Of a stretch of DNA of 12,832 nt, positions 1 to 6,093 are shown piece after piece. The DNA is taken from the NCBI GenBank assembly GCA_900752425.1, contig CAADVE010000104.1:1-12832 (forward strand). The letters run 5' to 3'. How positions within the stretch are numbered: position 1 is the stretch's first letter; each line of letters starts with the position of its first letter. Under the pieces are notes generated by a model. The model saw only the letters and a program-made list of their open reading frames with translations. It had not been told where the DNA came from and ran no database searches. A program made the position numbers and the translations under genes. The stretch is from an uncultured Collinsella sp. GTDB lineage: Bacteria > Actinomycetota > Coriobacteriia > Coriobacteriales > Coriobacteriaceae.

Positions 1-1327
1 CGTGACCGGTCGCGGTGCCGCCGAGCGCCCCGACTGCGCGTTTGGCGAGGCCGAGGCCCAGAGCCTGGCGAGCGCCTCGGCCAACGCCGAGGGCCTGTCC
101 ACATCCATGACGTCGACCATGCGCGAAGGCAATCAGCGTGCCGGCCATCTGGCCAGCTATGACGCGTCCAACCTGCAGATGCCCGAGCGCCGCGAGGACG
201 GTTCCTATACGGTGCCCATTCGCATCCTGCGCATCCACATGGAGGAGGACGCCGCCAAGATGGTCCATGTGGGCGGCGCCGAGGGCCGCATTACCGCCGC
301 GGCCGAGTCGCTCGTCGACTACAACCGCTGCGGCACGCCGCTCATTGAGCTCGTCACCGAGCCCGATCTGCGCACGCCCGAGGAGGCTCGCCTGTTTATG
401 GAGAAGCTCCGTCGCATCTTTGTGACGCTGGGCATTTCCGACTGCTCCATGGAGAAGGGCTCCATGCGCTGCGACGGCAACGTGTCGCTGCGCCGCCGCG
501 GCGAGACCAAGCTGGGCACCAAGACCGAGCTCAAGAACCTCAACTCGTTTAAGAGTCTGCATGACGGCCTTGCCTACGAGATCTGCCGCCAGGCCGAGGT
601 ACTCGAGGAGGGCGGCATTATCTACCAGGAGACCCGCCACTGGGAGCCCAGCCGTAAGCGCACCGTTGTTATGCGTGTGAAGGAGACGGCCGACGACTAC
701 CGTCTGTTCCCCGACCCCGATCTGGCGCCGTTCGATCTGGACGATGAGTTCATCGACCGCTGCCGTAGCGAGATCCCCGAGCTGCCCGATTCCAAGCGCG
801 TCCGTTTTGAGGCCGACTTTGGCATTAAGACAGCCGACGCCGAGCAGATTGCCGGCGACCCCGAGTTTGCCGACTTCTTTGAGGCCGCTGCTGCCGGTAT
901 GGCCGGCAAGGAGGCCCAGACGGTCGCAAACCTGCTGGTCAACGAGATGATCGCCTACCTTAAGGGCGCGGGCGTGTCGCTCGCCGAGTCCGGTATTGCG
1001 CCAGCTCAGGTGGCGGCGCTTGCCAAGCTGCTGGCGACCGATGCCATCAGCTCCAACCAGGCGCACGAGGTCTTTGAGGCCATGGCCCAGACCGGCGACG
1101 ACCCCAACAAGATCGTCGACGAGCGCGGTATGCGTCAGGTGAGCGATGCCGGCGCGCTGCAGCCGATCGTGGACGAGGTGCTGGCTAACTGTGCCGATCA
1201 GGCGCAGCAGTACCGCGACGGCAACCAGAAGGTTATCGGCTTTTTGGTGGGCCAGTGCATGAAGGCGAGCCGCGGCAAGGGCAACCCGAAGCTCTTCAAC
1301 GAGTTGCTGAGAACGTCGCTCTCATAA
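1..1327 (+). CDS. gatB: Asp-tRNA(Asn)/Glu-tRNA(Gln) amidotransferase subunit B, 5' end missing
   Basis: GatB is the tRNA-binding kinase subunit of GatCAB, which converts Glu-tRNA(Gln) or Asp-tRNA(Asn) to the amidated form in the cytoplasm. The reading frame is open from the window edge, so the start lies upstream; 441 residues are visible against a usual total of about 475-500. Family motifs are clear: IHMEED at about residues 78-83, LVDYNRCGTPLIELVTEPD at about 103-121, then the ELKNLNSF and YRLFPDPDL blocks. The C-terminal GatB/YqeY domain ends with GFLVGQCMKASRGKGNP. About 60 residues before the IHMEED block are rich in Ala, Ser and Glu and have no counterpart in the GatB sequences I know (for example S. 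aureus), so they look like a lineage-specific insertion. The GTG at base 2 is internal, not a start. The gene ends with TAA and runs directly into a large inverted repeat. Confidence 0.95.
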   Translation, partial: VTGRGAAERPDCAFGEAEAQSLASASANAEGLSTSMTSTMREGNQRAGHLASYDASNLQMPERREDGSYTVPIRILRIHMEEDAAKMVHVGGAEGRITAAAESLVDYNRCGTPLIELVTEPDLRTPEEARLFMEKLRRIFVTLGISDCSMEKGSMRCDGNVSLRRRGETKLGTKTELKNLNSFKSLHDGLAYEICRQAEVLEEGGIIYQETRHWEPSRKRTVVMRVKETADDYRLFPDPDLAPFDLDDEFIDRCRSEIPELPDSKRVRFEADFGIKTADAEQIAGDPEFADFFEAAAAGMAGKEAQTVANLLVNEMIAYLKGAGVSLAESGIAPAQVAALAKLLATDAISSNQAHEVFEAMAQTGDDPNKIVDERGMRQVSDAGALQPIVDEVLANCADQAQQYRDGNQKVIGFLVGQCMKASRGKGNPKLFNELLRTSLS

Positions 1328-1333
1328 GCGGAG

Positions 1334-1468
1334 CCCGGGAGCCCCGGCAGGGCGGGTGCTTCCTCAAAATTTCAAACAGTCCTGCGCAAGACGAAGGCCA
1401 CATTAAGTGGCCTTCTTTGCGTGCGGAACTTATTTTGAGCAAGCACCCGCCCTGCCGGGGCTCCCGGG
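1334..1468. repeat. 135-base nested inverted repeat after gatB
   Basis: Bases 1334-1361 are perfectly reverse-complementary to 1441-1468 (28 bases, GC-rich). After one C-C mismatch, 1363-1370 (CTCAAAAT) pairs with 1432-1439 on the same axis. The interior is partly complementary and holds a perfect 9-base hairpin at 1393-1401/1407-1415. As RNA this would form one very long hairpin starting 7 bases after the gatB stop codon. It could be a non-autonomous palindromic element (MITE- or REP-like) or an elaborate terminator. I saw no transposase and no clear flanking target duplication. Confidence 0.85.
1393..1418 (+). terminator. candidate terminator hairpin inside the nested inverted repeat
   Basis: A perfect 9-base stem (GAAGGCCAC / GTGGCCTTC) with a 5-base ATTAA loop is followed only by TTT. 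The T-tract is short, but the position after gatB fits transcript termination. It forms the tip of the larger 1334-1468 inverted repeat. Confidence 0.45.
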
Positions 1469-1522
1469 TTCTGGCAACGACTCGGCCGTTCGGGTCAGGT
1501 GGGGCTGAATGGAATAGAGTGA

Positions 1523-1551
1523 ATGGGCGCGCCGTTGGCGCGTCCATTTTT
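1523..1551 (+). terminator. rho-independent terminator
   Basis: An 11-base-pair GC-rich stem (1523-1533 with 1537-1547, one G-T wobble) has a GTT loop and runs into T residues up to 1551. It is a second stop signal after gatB and insulates the ATPase gene downstream. Confidence 0.65.
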
Positions 1552-1557
1552 GTGCGG

Positions 1558-1584
1558 GTGACAAAGGGACTGTCCCTTTGTCAC
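1558..1584. repeat. REP-like palindrome, copy 1
   Basis: A perfect 12-base stem (GTGACAAAGGGA / TCCCTTTGTCAC) has a CTG loop. Its core, TGACAAAGGG with its complement, recurs at 7853-7885 in a different intergenic gap. The right arm continues into a TCACATT...AATGTGA inverted pair (1581-1587/1594-1600). Confidence 0.8.
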
Positions 1585-1699
1585 ATTGCAATAAATGTGA
1601 TGAGAGTGTGGCGAAATGAGCTTAAAACTTCCGTAAATGTGATAAATGTCACGTTTTACCTAGGGTAAAATGTGGGAAATATCACGTTTACGGAAGTTT
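1581..1699. promoter_or_regulatory. Concentric palindrome with repeated GTAAA..GTGA half-sites upstream of the ATPase
   Basis: Bases 1625-1644 pair with 1680-1699 (one T-G wobble), and 1649-1660 pair with 1664-1675 on the same axis centred at 1662, so a 75-base segment is almost fully self-complementary. It contains four related half-sites in alternating orientation: GTAAATGTGA (1633-1642), the complement of TCACGTTTTAC (1649-1659), GTAAAATGTGGGA (1665-1677) and the complement of TCACGTTTAC (1682-1691). A further pair, TCACATT / AATGTGA, lies at 1581-1600. TAAAAT at 1666-1671 could be a -10 box, but no good -35 is seen. The palindrome ends 19 bases before the ATG and a GGGAGG ribosome site (1706-1711) follows it. 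It is likely an operator array or an RNA structure controlling the ATPase. Confidence 0.65.
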
Positions 1700-1718
1700 C
1701 TTTGCGGGAGGTTCGTCC

Positions 1719-3083
1719 ATGCAGCGAGATATCATTGCCAAGCTTAACGCTTGGAAAGCGTCAGAATATCGTAAGCCGCTTATCCTTAAGGGGGCGCGCC
1801 AGGTTGGAAAGACGTGGGCGCTTAAGGAGTTCGGCCGAACCTCGTACATCAATTTTGTGTATCTGACGCTCGAGGAGCCGTCACCTGGGGTACAGAGCGA
1901 GTACGCTCAGTTTTTCGAAGGTACGCGCGATCCTCGACGGATCATCTCAAATCTTTCCCTGGCACTTGGACAGCCTATCGATCCCGGCAAAACGCTGCTT
2001 ATTATTGATGAGATCCAGGATTGTCCTTCTGCAGTCGGCGCCCTTAAATACTTCTGTGACGAGGCCCCCGAGTATCACGTCGCATGCGCAGGGTCTTTGT
2101 TGGGCGTTCGCTTGTCCCGTGAGACCAGCGCTTTTCCGGTGGGAAAGGTCGAGTTCATGGAGATGCGCCCCATGAGCTTTTCCGAGTTTCTGAAAGCCGA
2201 GGGCGCTGCAAACTACGACGAATACCTTGGCGGCCTGGATCAGATCGAAACAGTGCCCGATTTCTTCCATGTCCGTCTCGTCGAGCATCTTCGTCGTTAT
2301 TTTGCATGCGGCGGCATGCCAGAGGCTCTTGGCCGGTGGGTGGAGACGGGCGATATCGTTCAGGTCGATAAGGTGTTGTCTGATCTCTTGGATTCCTACG
2401 AGCGCGATTTTGCCAAGCATGGTGGCCGTGCGCAGTTCGCCAAGCTTTCGCAAATATGGAACTCGATTCCAGCTCAGTTGGCGCGCGAGAACAAAAAGTT
2501 CGTTTGGGGTGCGGTGCGCGAGGGGGCTCGTGCTCGAGAATACGAGGATGCTCTGGAATGGCTTGCCGATGCTGGGCTCATCACGGCGGTTCGCCTTAAT
2601 GCTGCCGGTGGTGTGCCGCTCTCTGCGTACGATGACCTCAAGGCATTTAAAGTCTACTGTCTTGATGTCGGCTTGCTGCGCCGCATGGCAAGGCTGGATG
2701 CGTCCGCTTTTGCCATCTCGGATGCGCTATTTTCGGAGTTCAAAGGTTCGTTCGCCGAGAACTATGTGCTTCAGGCATTACTTTCACAGTTAGATGCTGC
2801 TCCGCGTTACTGGACAAACGAGAAGCCGAAGCACGAAGTCGATTTTTTGATTCAAGTCGGAAACGAAATCGTTCCCGTCGAGGTCAAATCGGGAGAGGTC
2901 GTTCACTCCAAGAGCCTTAAGTACTATGCCGACAAGCATGCGGAGACGACTCCATTGAGGGTCCGCTACTCACTTAAGAACCTAAAGCTCGACGACGGGG
3001 TGCTCAACATTCCGTTGTATTTGGCTGATCGATCTGTCCCTCTTATCAAAAAGGCGCTTGATTGTGCGCATCTTGACGTTTAG
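1719..3083 (+). CDS. AAA_14 / DUF4143 family ATPase
   Basis: This 454-residue cytoplasmic protein starts at an ATG placed 7 bases after GGGAGG. The N-terminal ATPase domain has a Walker A loop, GARQVGKT (residues 25-32), and Walker B, LLIIDE (93-98). ACAGSLLGV is a likely sensor-type strand. The C-terminal half matches the DUF4143 pattern: EVDFLI (D375) followed by PVEVKSG (E388, K390), a layout like the PD-(D/E)xK nuclease core. No transmembrane segment is seen. Proteins of this architecture are common, often present in many copies per genome, and have no settled function; DNA-related or defence roles have been suggested. The gene stands alone between a palindrome-rich leader and a convergent regulator gene. 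By eye its codon use is less GC-biased than its neighbours, which hints at transfer. The family call is firm; the activity is unknown. Confidence 0.88.
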   Translation: MQRDIIAKLNAWKASEYRKPLILKGARQVGKTWALKEFGRTSYINFVYLTLEEPSPGVQSEYAQFFEGTRDPRRIISNLSLALGQPIDPGKTLLIIDEIQDCPSAVGALKYFCDEAPEYHVACAGSLLGVRLSRETSAFPVGKVEFMEMRPMSFSEFLKAEGAANYDEYLGGLDQIETVPDFFHVRLVEHLRRYFACGGMPEALGRWVETGDIVQVDKVLSDLLDSYERDFAKHGGRAQFAKLSQIWNSIPAQLARENKKFVWGAVREGARAREYEDALEWLADAGLITAVRLNAAGGVPLSAYDDLKAFKVYCLDVGLLRRMARLDASAFAISDALFSEFKGSFAENYVLQALLSQLDAAPRYWTNEKPKHEVDFLIQVGNEIVPVEVKSGEVVHSKSLKYYADKHAETTPLRVRYSLKNLKLDDGVLNIPLYLADRSVPLIKKALDCAHLDV

Positions 3084-3147
3084 ATCCTGGGTGAGCTGAC
3101 GGGCGGTGGCTAATTAATCGCTCCGTTACGGCCAGGGAGCTTGGGCC

Positions 3148-4152
3148 TTAGCGATGCTTGCTTCGCCAAGCGGTGGGGGTGGTGCCGGTGTATTGTTTGA
3201 AGGCTTGGGCGAAGGCGGCTTGCTGAGGGTAGTCGAGCCGCTCTGCTACCTGCGCTATCGTGAGCGCGCTATCGGCCAAAAGGTCCTGTGCTCGCTCCAT
3301 ACGGCGTCTGCGAATGTAGGCGCCCAGGGACTCGCCAGTTTGGGCCTTAAAGGTGGCGCATAGTTTGGAGCGGCTTGTGTAGAGCCTCTCGGCCACCTCG
3401 TTGATACCCACACGTTTGCCTTTGTCGAGCGCGCGCTCAATCATTGCCGTTGCTTCTTCGGCAATGGTTATGCTGACGCGTGTGCCTGCCGCCTGCCGCG
3501 CCTGCTTATGGGCCGCGCGCGAACAGGCGAGCTCCGCGACCATGGTCTCCACGATGCCCTGCATATAGACGTGTCCGCCTACGGTGCGGGCGCGGTCCTC
3601 GTTAATCCGGCGTAGCGTGTGGCAGATGGCAGACGTCGCTTCCTCATGCCATGGCTCGGCAAACGCCTCAAAGATTCCCGCGAACTCGGTGGGATAGCGG
3701 TGCTCCAGTTCGTCAAAATATCCAGGCAAAAAGAGCACCGAGCGCGAGTGATAGAGCTCCCCCGCAAACAGCGGGCTTAATTCCTCGCCACAGCTATCTT
3801 GGATAAAGCTGCAAACGGCATTGTTTGGCCACGGTCCATGCAATGGCTTGAGGTTCGCGGGCGTTATGCCAGCCTCGGGCATGCATGTAAGTGTGGGCGT
3901 GCTGACTTCGCTCACGCAGGCGTATGGCTCGGGTGTGTATTCGGCCAGGTACATATCGTGCGTCGGGGTGATGAAATGCTCCATGACGATGCAGGCAGGG
4001 GAGAGAGGCATAATCCATGCGCGGCCGTGCGCCCGGTCGTTTGCCACCTCGCCGGTAAAGACGGCGCCCTTGCCGGTAAGCTCCAGGCCAAACTGCTCAA
4101 ATTGCGGTGCGTAGAGCTCGGTTATGTCGGTCGCTGCCCGCTGTATTTGCAA
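3148..4152 (-). CDS. AraC-family transcriptional regulator
   Basis: This 334-residue DNA-binding regulator has its AraC/XylS domain at the C-terminus, from about residue 246. The first helix-turn-helix is around GINEVAERLYTSRSKLCATF and the second around LTIAQVAERLDYPQQAAFA, ending in the family's QYTGTTPTAWR box. The N-terminal 200 residues are a presumed ligand or sensing domain that I do not recognise. The chosen start is a TTG preceded by AAAGGG six bases upstream; no in-frame ATG fits better. It is divergently transcribed from the ABC pair across about 114 bases, so it probably activates or represses that operon. AraC regulators next to exporter-fold ABC pairs are known for the YbtA-YbtP-YbtQ yersiniabactin system. 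That parallel is an analogy, not proof of the ligand. It converges with the ATPase gene and I see no strong terminator in the 64 bases between them. Confidence 0.88.
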   Translation of the reverse strand: MQIQRAATDITELYAPQFEQFGLELTGKGAVFTGEVANDRAHGRAWIMPLSPACIVMEHFITPTHDMYLAEYTPEPYACVSEVSTPTLTCMPEAGITPANLKPLHGPWPNNAVCSFIQDSCGEELSPLFAGELYHSRSVLFLPGYFDELEHRYPTEFAGIFEAFAEPWHEEATSAICHTLRRINEDRARTVGGHVYMQGIVETMVAELACSRAAHKQARQAAGTRVSITIAEEATAMIERALDKGKRVGINEVAERLYTSRSKLCATFKAQTGESLGAYIRRRRMERAQDLLADSALTIAQVAERLDYPQQAAFAQAFKQYTGTTPTAWRSKHR

Positions 4153-4266
4153 AAGCGTCCCTTTCCTTTGCAGAAACGTCCACGCCTGGCTTGATTGTGA
4201 GCCATGGCTAACACATCAATGATAAGTTCATTACGGTTAACTCTCAAGCCGTTAGAAAGGAATCTC
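4153..4266. promoter_or_regulatory. Divergent control region between the AraC regulator and the ABC operon
   Basis: This 114-base gap must hold the promoters of both divergent units. Visible elements are a perfect 10-base palindrome AGCCATGGCT (4200-4209), an imperfect hairpin ACGGTT / AAGCCGT (4233-4238/4246-4252), and a ribosome site AGAAAGGA just before the ATG at 4267. I could not find a convincing -35/-10 pair with normal spacing. Confidence 0.4.
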
Positions 4267-6093
4267 ATGGCAAAGGAATCAAAAAGGGAAGGTGGAGGCA
4301 TCGGCGAGTTGCTCGCGTATGCCGGTGACCGCAAATTCCTAACGTATTTGGGCATGGCGCTCTCGGCGCTCTCGCAGCTGCTGAGCTTTGGCCCGTACGT
4401 GTGCATTTGGCTTGTCGCGCGCGATCTGATCGCCGTGGCACCTAACTGGAGCGAAGCCTGCGACATCGCGATGTATGGCTGGTGGGCCGTAGGTTTTGCC
4501 CTGGCAAGTATCGTAGCTTATTTCGTGGGGCTCATGTGCACGCACCTGTCTGCGTTTCGCTGCGCGTCCAATATCCGCAAGACTACGAGCGAGCACCTGC
4601 TTAAGCTGCCGCTTGGCTACTTTGACACGCACGCCACCGGTGAGCTGCGTCGTGTTGTAGACGGATGCGCCGCCTCCACCGAGACTTTGCTCGCACACAT
4701 GCTGCCCGATATCGCAGGCGCCGTCGCCATGGTCGTGGGCTTGCTCGTGCTGCTTTTCGCCCTCGATTGGCGCTTGGGCGCGGCATGCCTCATCTCGGTG
4801 GCCATTTCGTTTGGCGCCATGGCCACCATGATGAGCGGCAAAGGCGCCGAGTTCATGAAGGCCTACATGGGAGCGCTGGTCAAGATGAACAAGACCGGCA
4901 CCGAATACGTACGAGGCATCCCCGTGGTCAAGGTGTTTCAGCAGACGGTCTACTCCTTTAAGGCCTTCCACGATGCGATTGCCGAATACGCCGACATGGC
5001 GCAAAACTATGCGGGCACGTTCTGCCGAGGTCCGCAGGTGCTCAACCTTACCGCGCTCAATGGCCTTGTGACATTCCTGCTGCCCGTGGCGTTGCTGTTG
5101 GCGCCGGGCGAGACGGACTTCGCGCATTTTATGGCCAACTTCACGTTTTACGCGATATTTTCGGCCGTGGTGCCGACGGCCATGACCAAGCTCATGTTTG
5201 TGGGCGAGGCCTCTCAGATGAGTGCCGATTCGCTGGCTCGTATTCGAAGCGTCATGGATTCCAAACAGCTCTCCGTGCCCGCCCAACCCAAGCACCCTGC
5301 CGGCGGCGACGTGCGATTTGAGGACGTGAGTTTTACCTACGAGGGTGCCGAAACACCTGCCGTTAGCCATGTGAGTTTCAGCGTTTCCGCTGGTAGCACT
5401 CTCGCCCTGGTGGGTCCCTCGGGTGGCGGCAAGTCAACCTGCGCAAGCCTGATCCCGCGTTTTTGGGATGTCTCCTCGGGTCGAGTGCTCGTAGGCGGTG
5501 TGGACGTTCGCGATATGGATCCGCACGAGCTTATGGGCCAGGTCGCCTTCGTGTTCCAGACCAACCAGCTGTTCCGGCAAACACTTGCCGATAACGTGCG
5601 CGCCTCCAAGCCTACGGCCACTGACGACGAAGTGCGTGCGGCCCTCTCCGCAGCTCAGTGCGACGATATTGTGGCCAAGCTCCCACAGGGCATCAATACC
5701 ATGCTCGGTGCCGGCGGAGCATATCTTTCGGGCGGCGAGGTCCAGCGCGTGGCACTCGCCCGCGCGATCCTTAAAGACGCGCCTATCGTGGTGCTCGATG
5801 AGGCCACGGCGTTTGCCGATCCCGAGAACGAGGCGCTCATCCAGCGCGCCTTTAGCAAGCTGGCGGCTGGTCGCACAGTCATTATGATCGCGCACCGACT
5901 CTCGACTGTAGTGGGCGCAGACCAAATCGTGGTGCTCAACCAGGGCAGCGTGCAGGAGTCGGGTACCCATGCCGAGTTGCTGTCCCAAGAGGGTCTGTAT
6001 GCCAAGATGTGGGCCGAATACGAACAGGCCGCGAGCTGGAAGATTACTGCTACGACCGCGGATACCGCCGTCGCGAAGGGAGGCGAGGCCTAA
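4267..6093 (+). CDS. ABC transporter, fused permease/ATPase half-transporter (YbtP/IrtB-like), subunit 1
   Basis: A 608-residue inner-membrane half-transporter with an exporter-type six-helix domain followed by a nucleotide-binding domain. Hydrophobic segments are visible around YLGMALSALSQLLSFGPYV, YGWWAVGFALASIVAYFVGL, two between IAGAVAMVV and FGAMATMM, LNGLVTFLLPVALLL and FYAIFSAVVPTAMTK. ATPase motifs are Walker A GPSGGGKST (383-391), Q-loop Q431, signature LSGGE (487-491), Walker B D511 with catalytic E512, and H-loop H543. The stretch DEATAFADPENE is typical of the YbtP/YbtQ and IrtA/IrtB group, which import metal-siderophore complexes despite an exporter fold. I chose the ATG at 4267 because AGAAAGGA precedes it; an in-frame ATG at 4204 would add 21 residues without a good ribosome site. 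Its partner starts immediately after its stop codon. Substrate is inferred only; drug export remains possible. Confidence 0.88.
   Translation: MAKESKREGGGIGELLAYAGDRKFLTYLGMALSALSQLLSFGPYVCIWLVARDLIAVAPNWSEACDIAMYGWWAVGFALASIVAYFVGLMCTHLSAFRCASNIRKTTSEHLLKLPLGYFDTHATGELRRVVDGCAASTETLLAHMLPDIAGAVAMVVGLLVLLFALDWRLGAACLISVAISFGAMATMMSGKGAEFMKAYMGALVKMNKTGTEYVRGIPVVKVFQQTVYSFKAFHDAIAEYADMAQNYAGTFCRGPQVLNLTALNGLVTFLLPVALLLAPGETDFAHFMANFTFYAIFSAVVPTAMTKLMFVGEASQMSADSLARIRSVMDSKQLSVPAQPKHPAGGDVRFEDVSFTYEGAETPAVSHVSFSVSAGSTLALVGPSGGGKSTCASLIPRFWDVSSGRVLVGGVDVRDMDPHELMGQVAFVFQTNQLFRQTLADNVRASKPTATDDEVRAALSAAQCDDIVAKLPQGINTMLGAGGAYLSGGEVQRVALARAILKDAPIVVLDEATAFADPENEALIQRAFSKLAAGRTVIMIAHRLSTVVGADQIVVLNQGSVQESGTHAELLSQEGLYAKMWAEYEQAASWKITATTADTAVAKGGEA

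Noticed and set aside
1255..1668. Plus-strand 137-residue frame across the gatB end and the inverted repeat
   Set aside because: It overlaps gatB in another frame and then reads through palindromes and a terminator; similar peptides on both strands only reflect the inverted repeat.
4204..4266. Upstream ATG for ABC subunit 1 adding 21 residues
   Set aside because: It has no good ribosome site and would use up the divergent control region; the ATG at 4267 has AGAAAGGA directly before it.
4339..5370. Minus-strand 343-residue open frame rich in His and Arg
   Set aside because: It is antisense to ABC subunit 1, with composition typical of a shadow frame.
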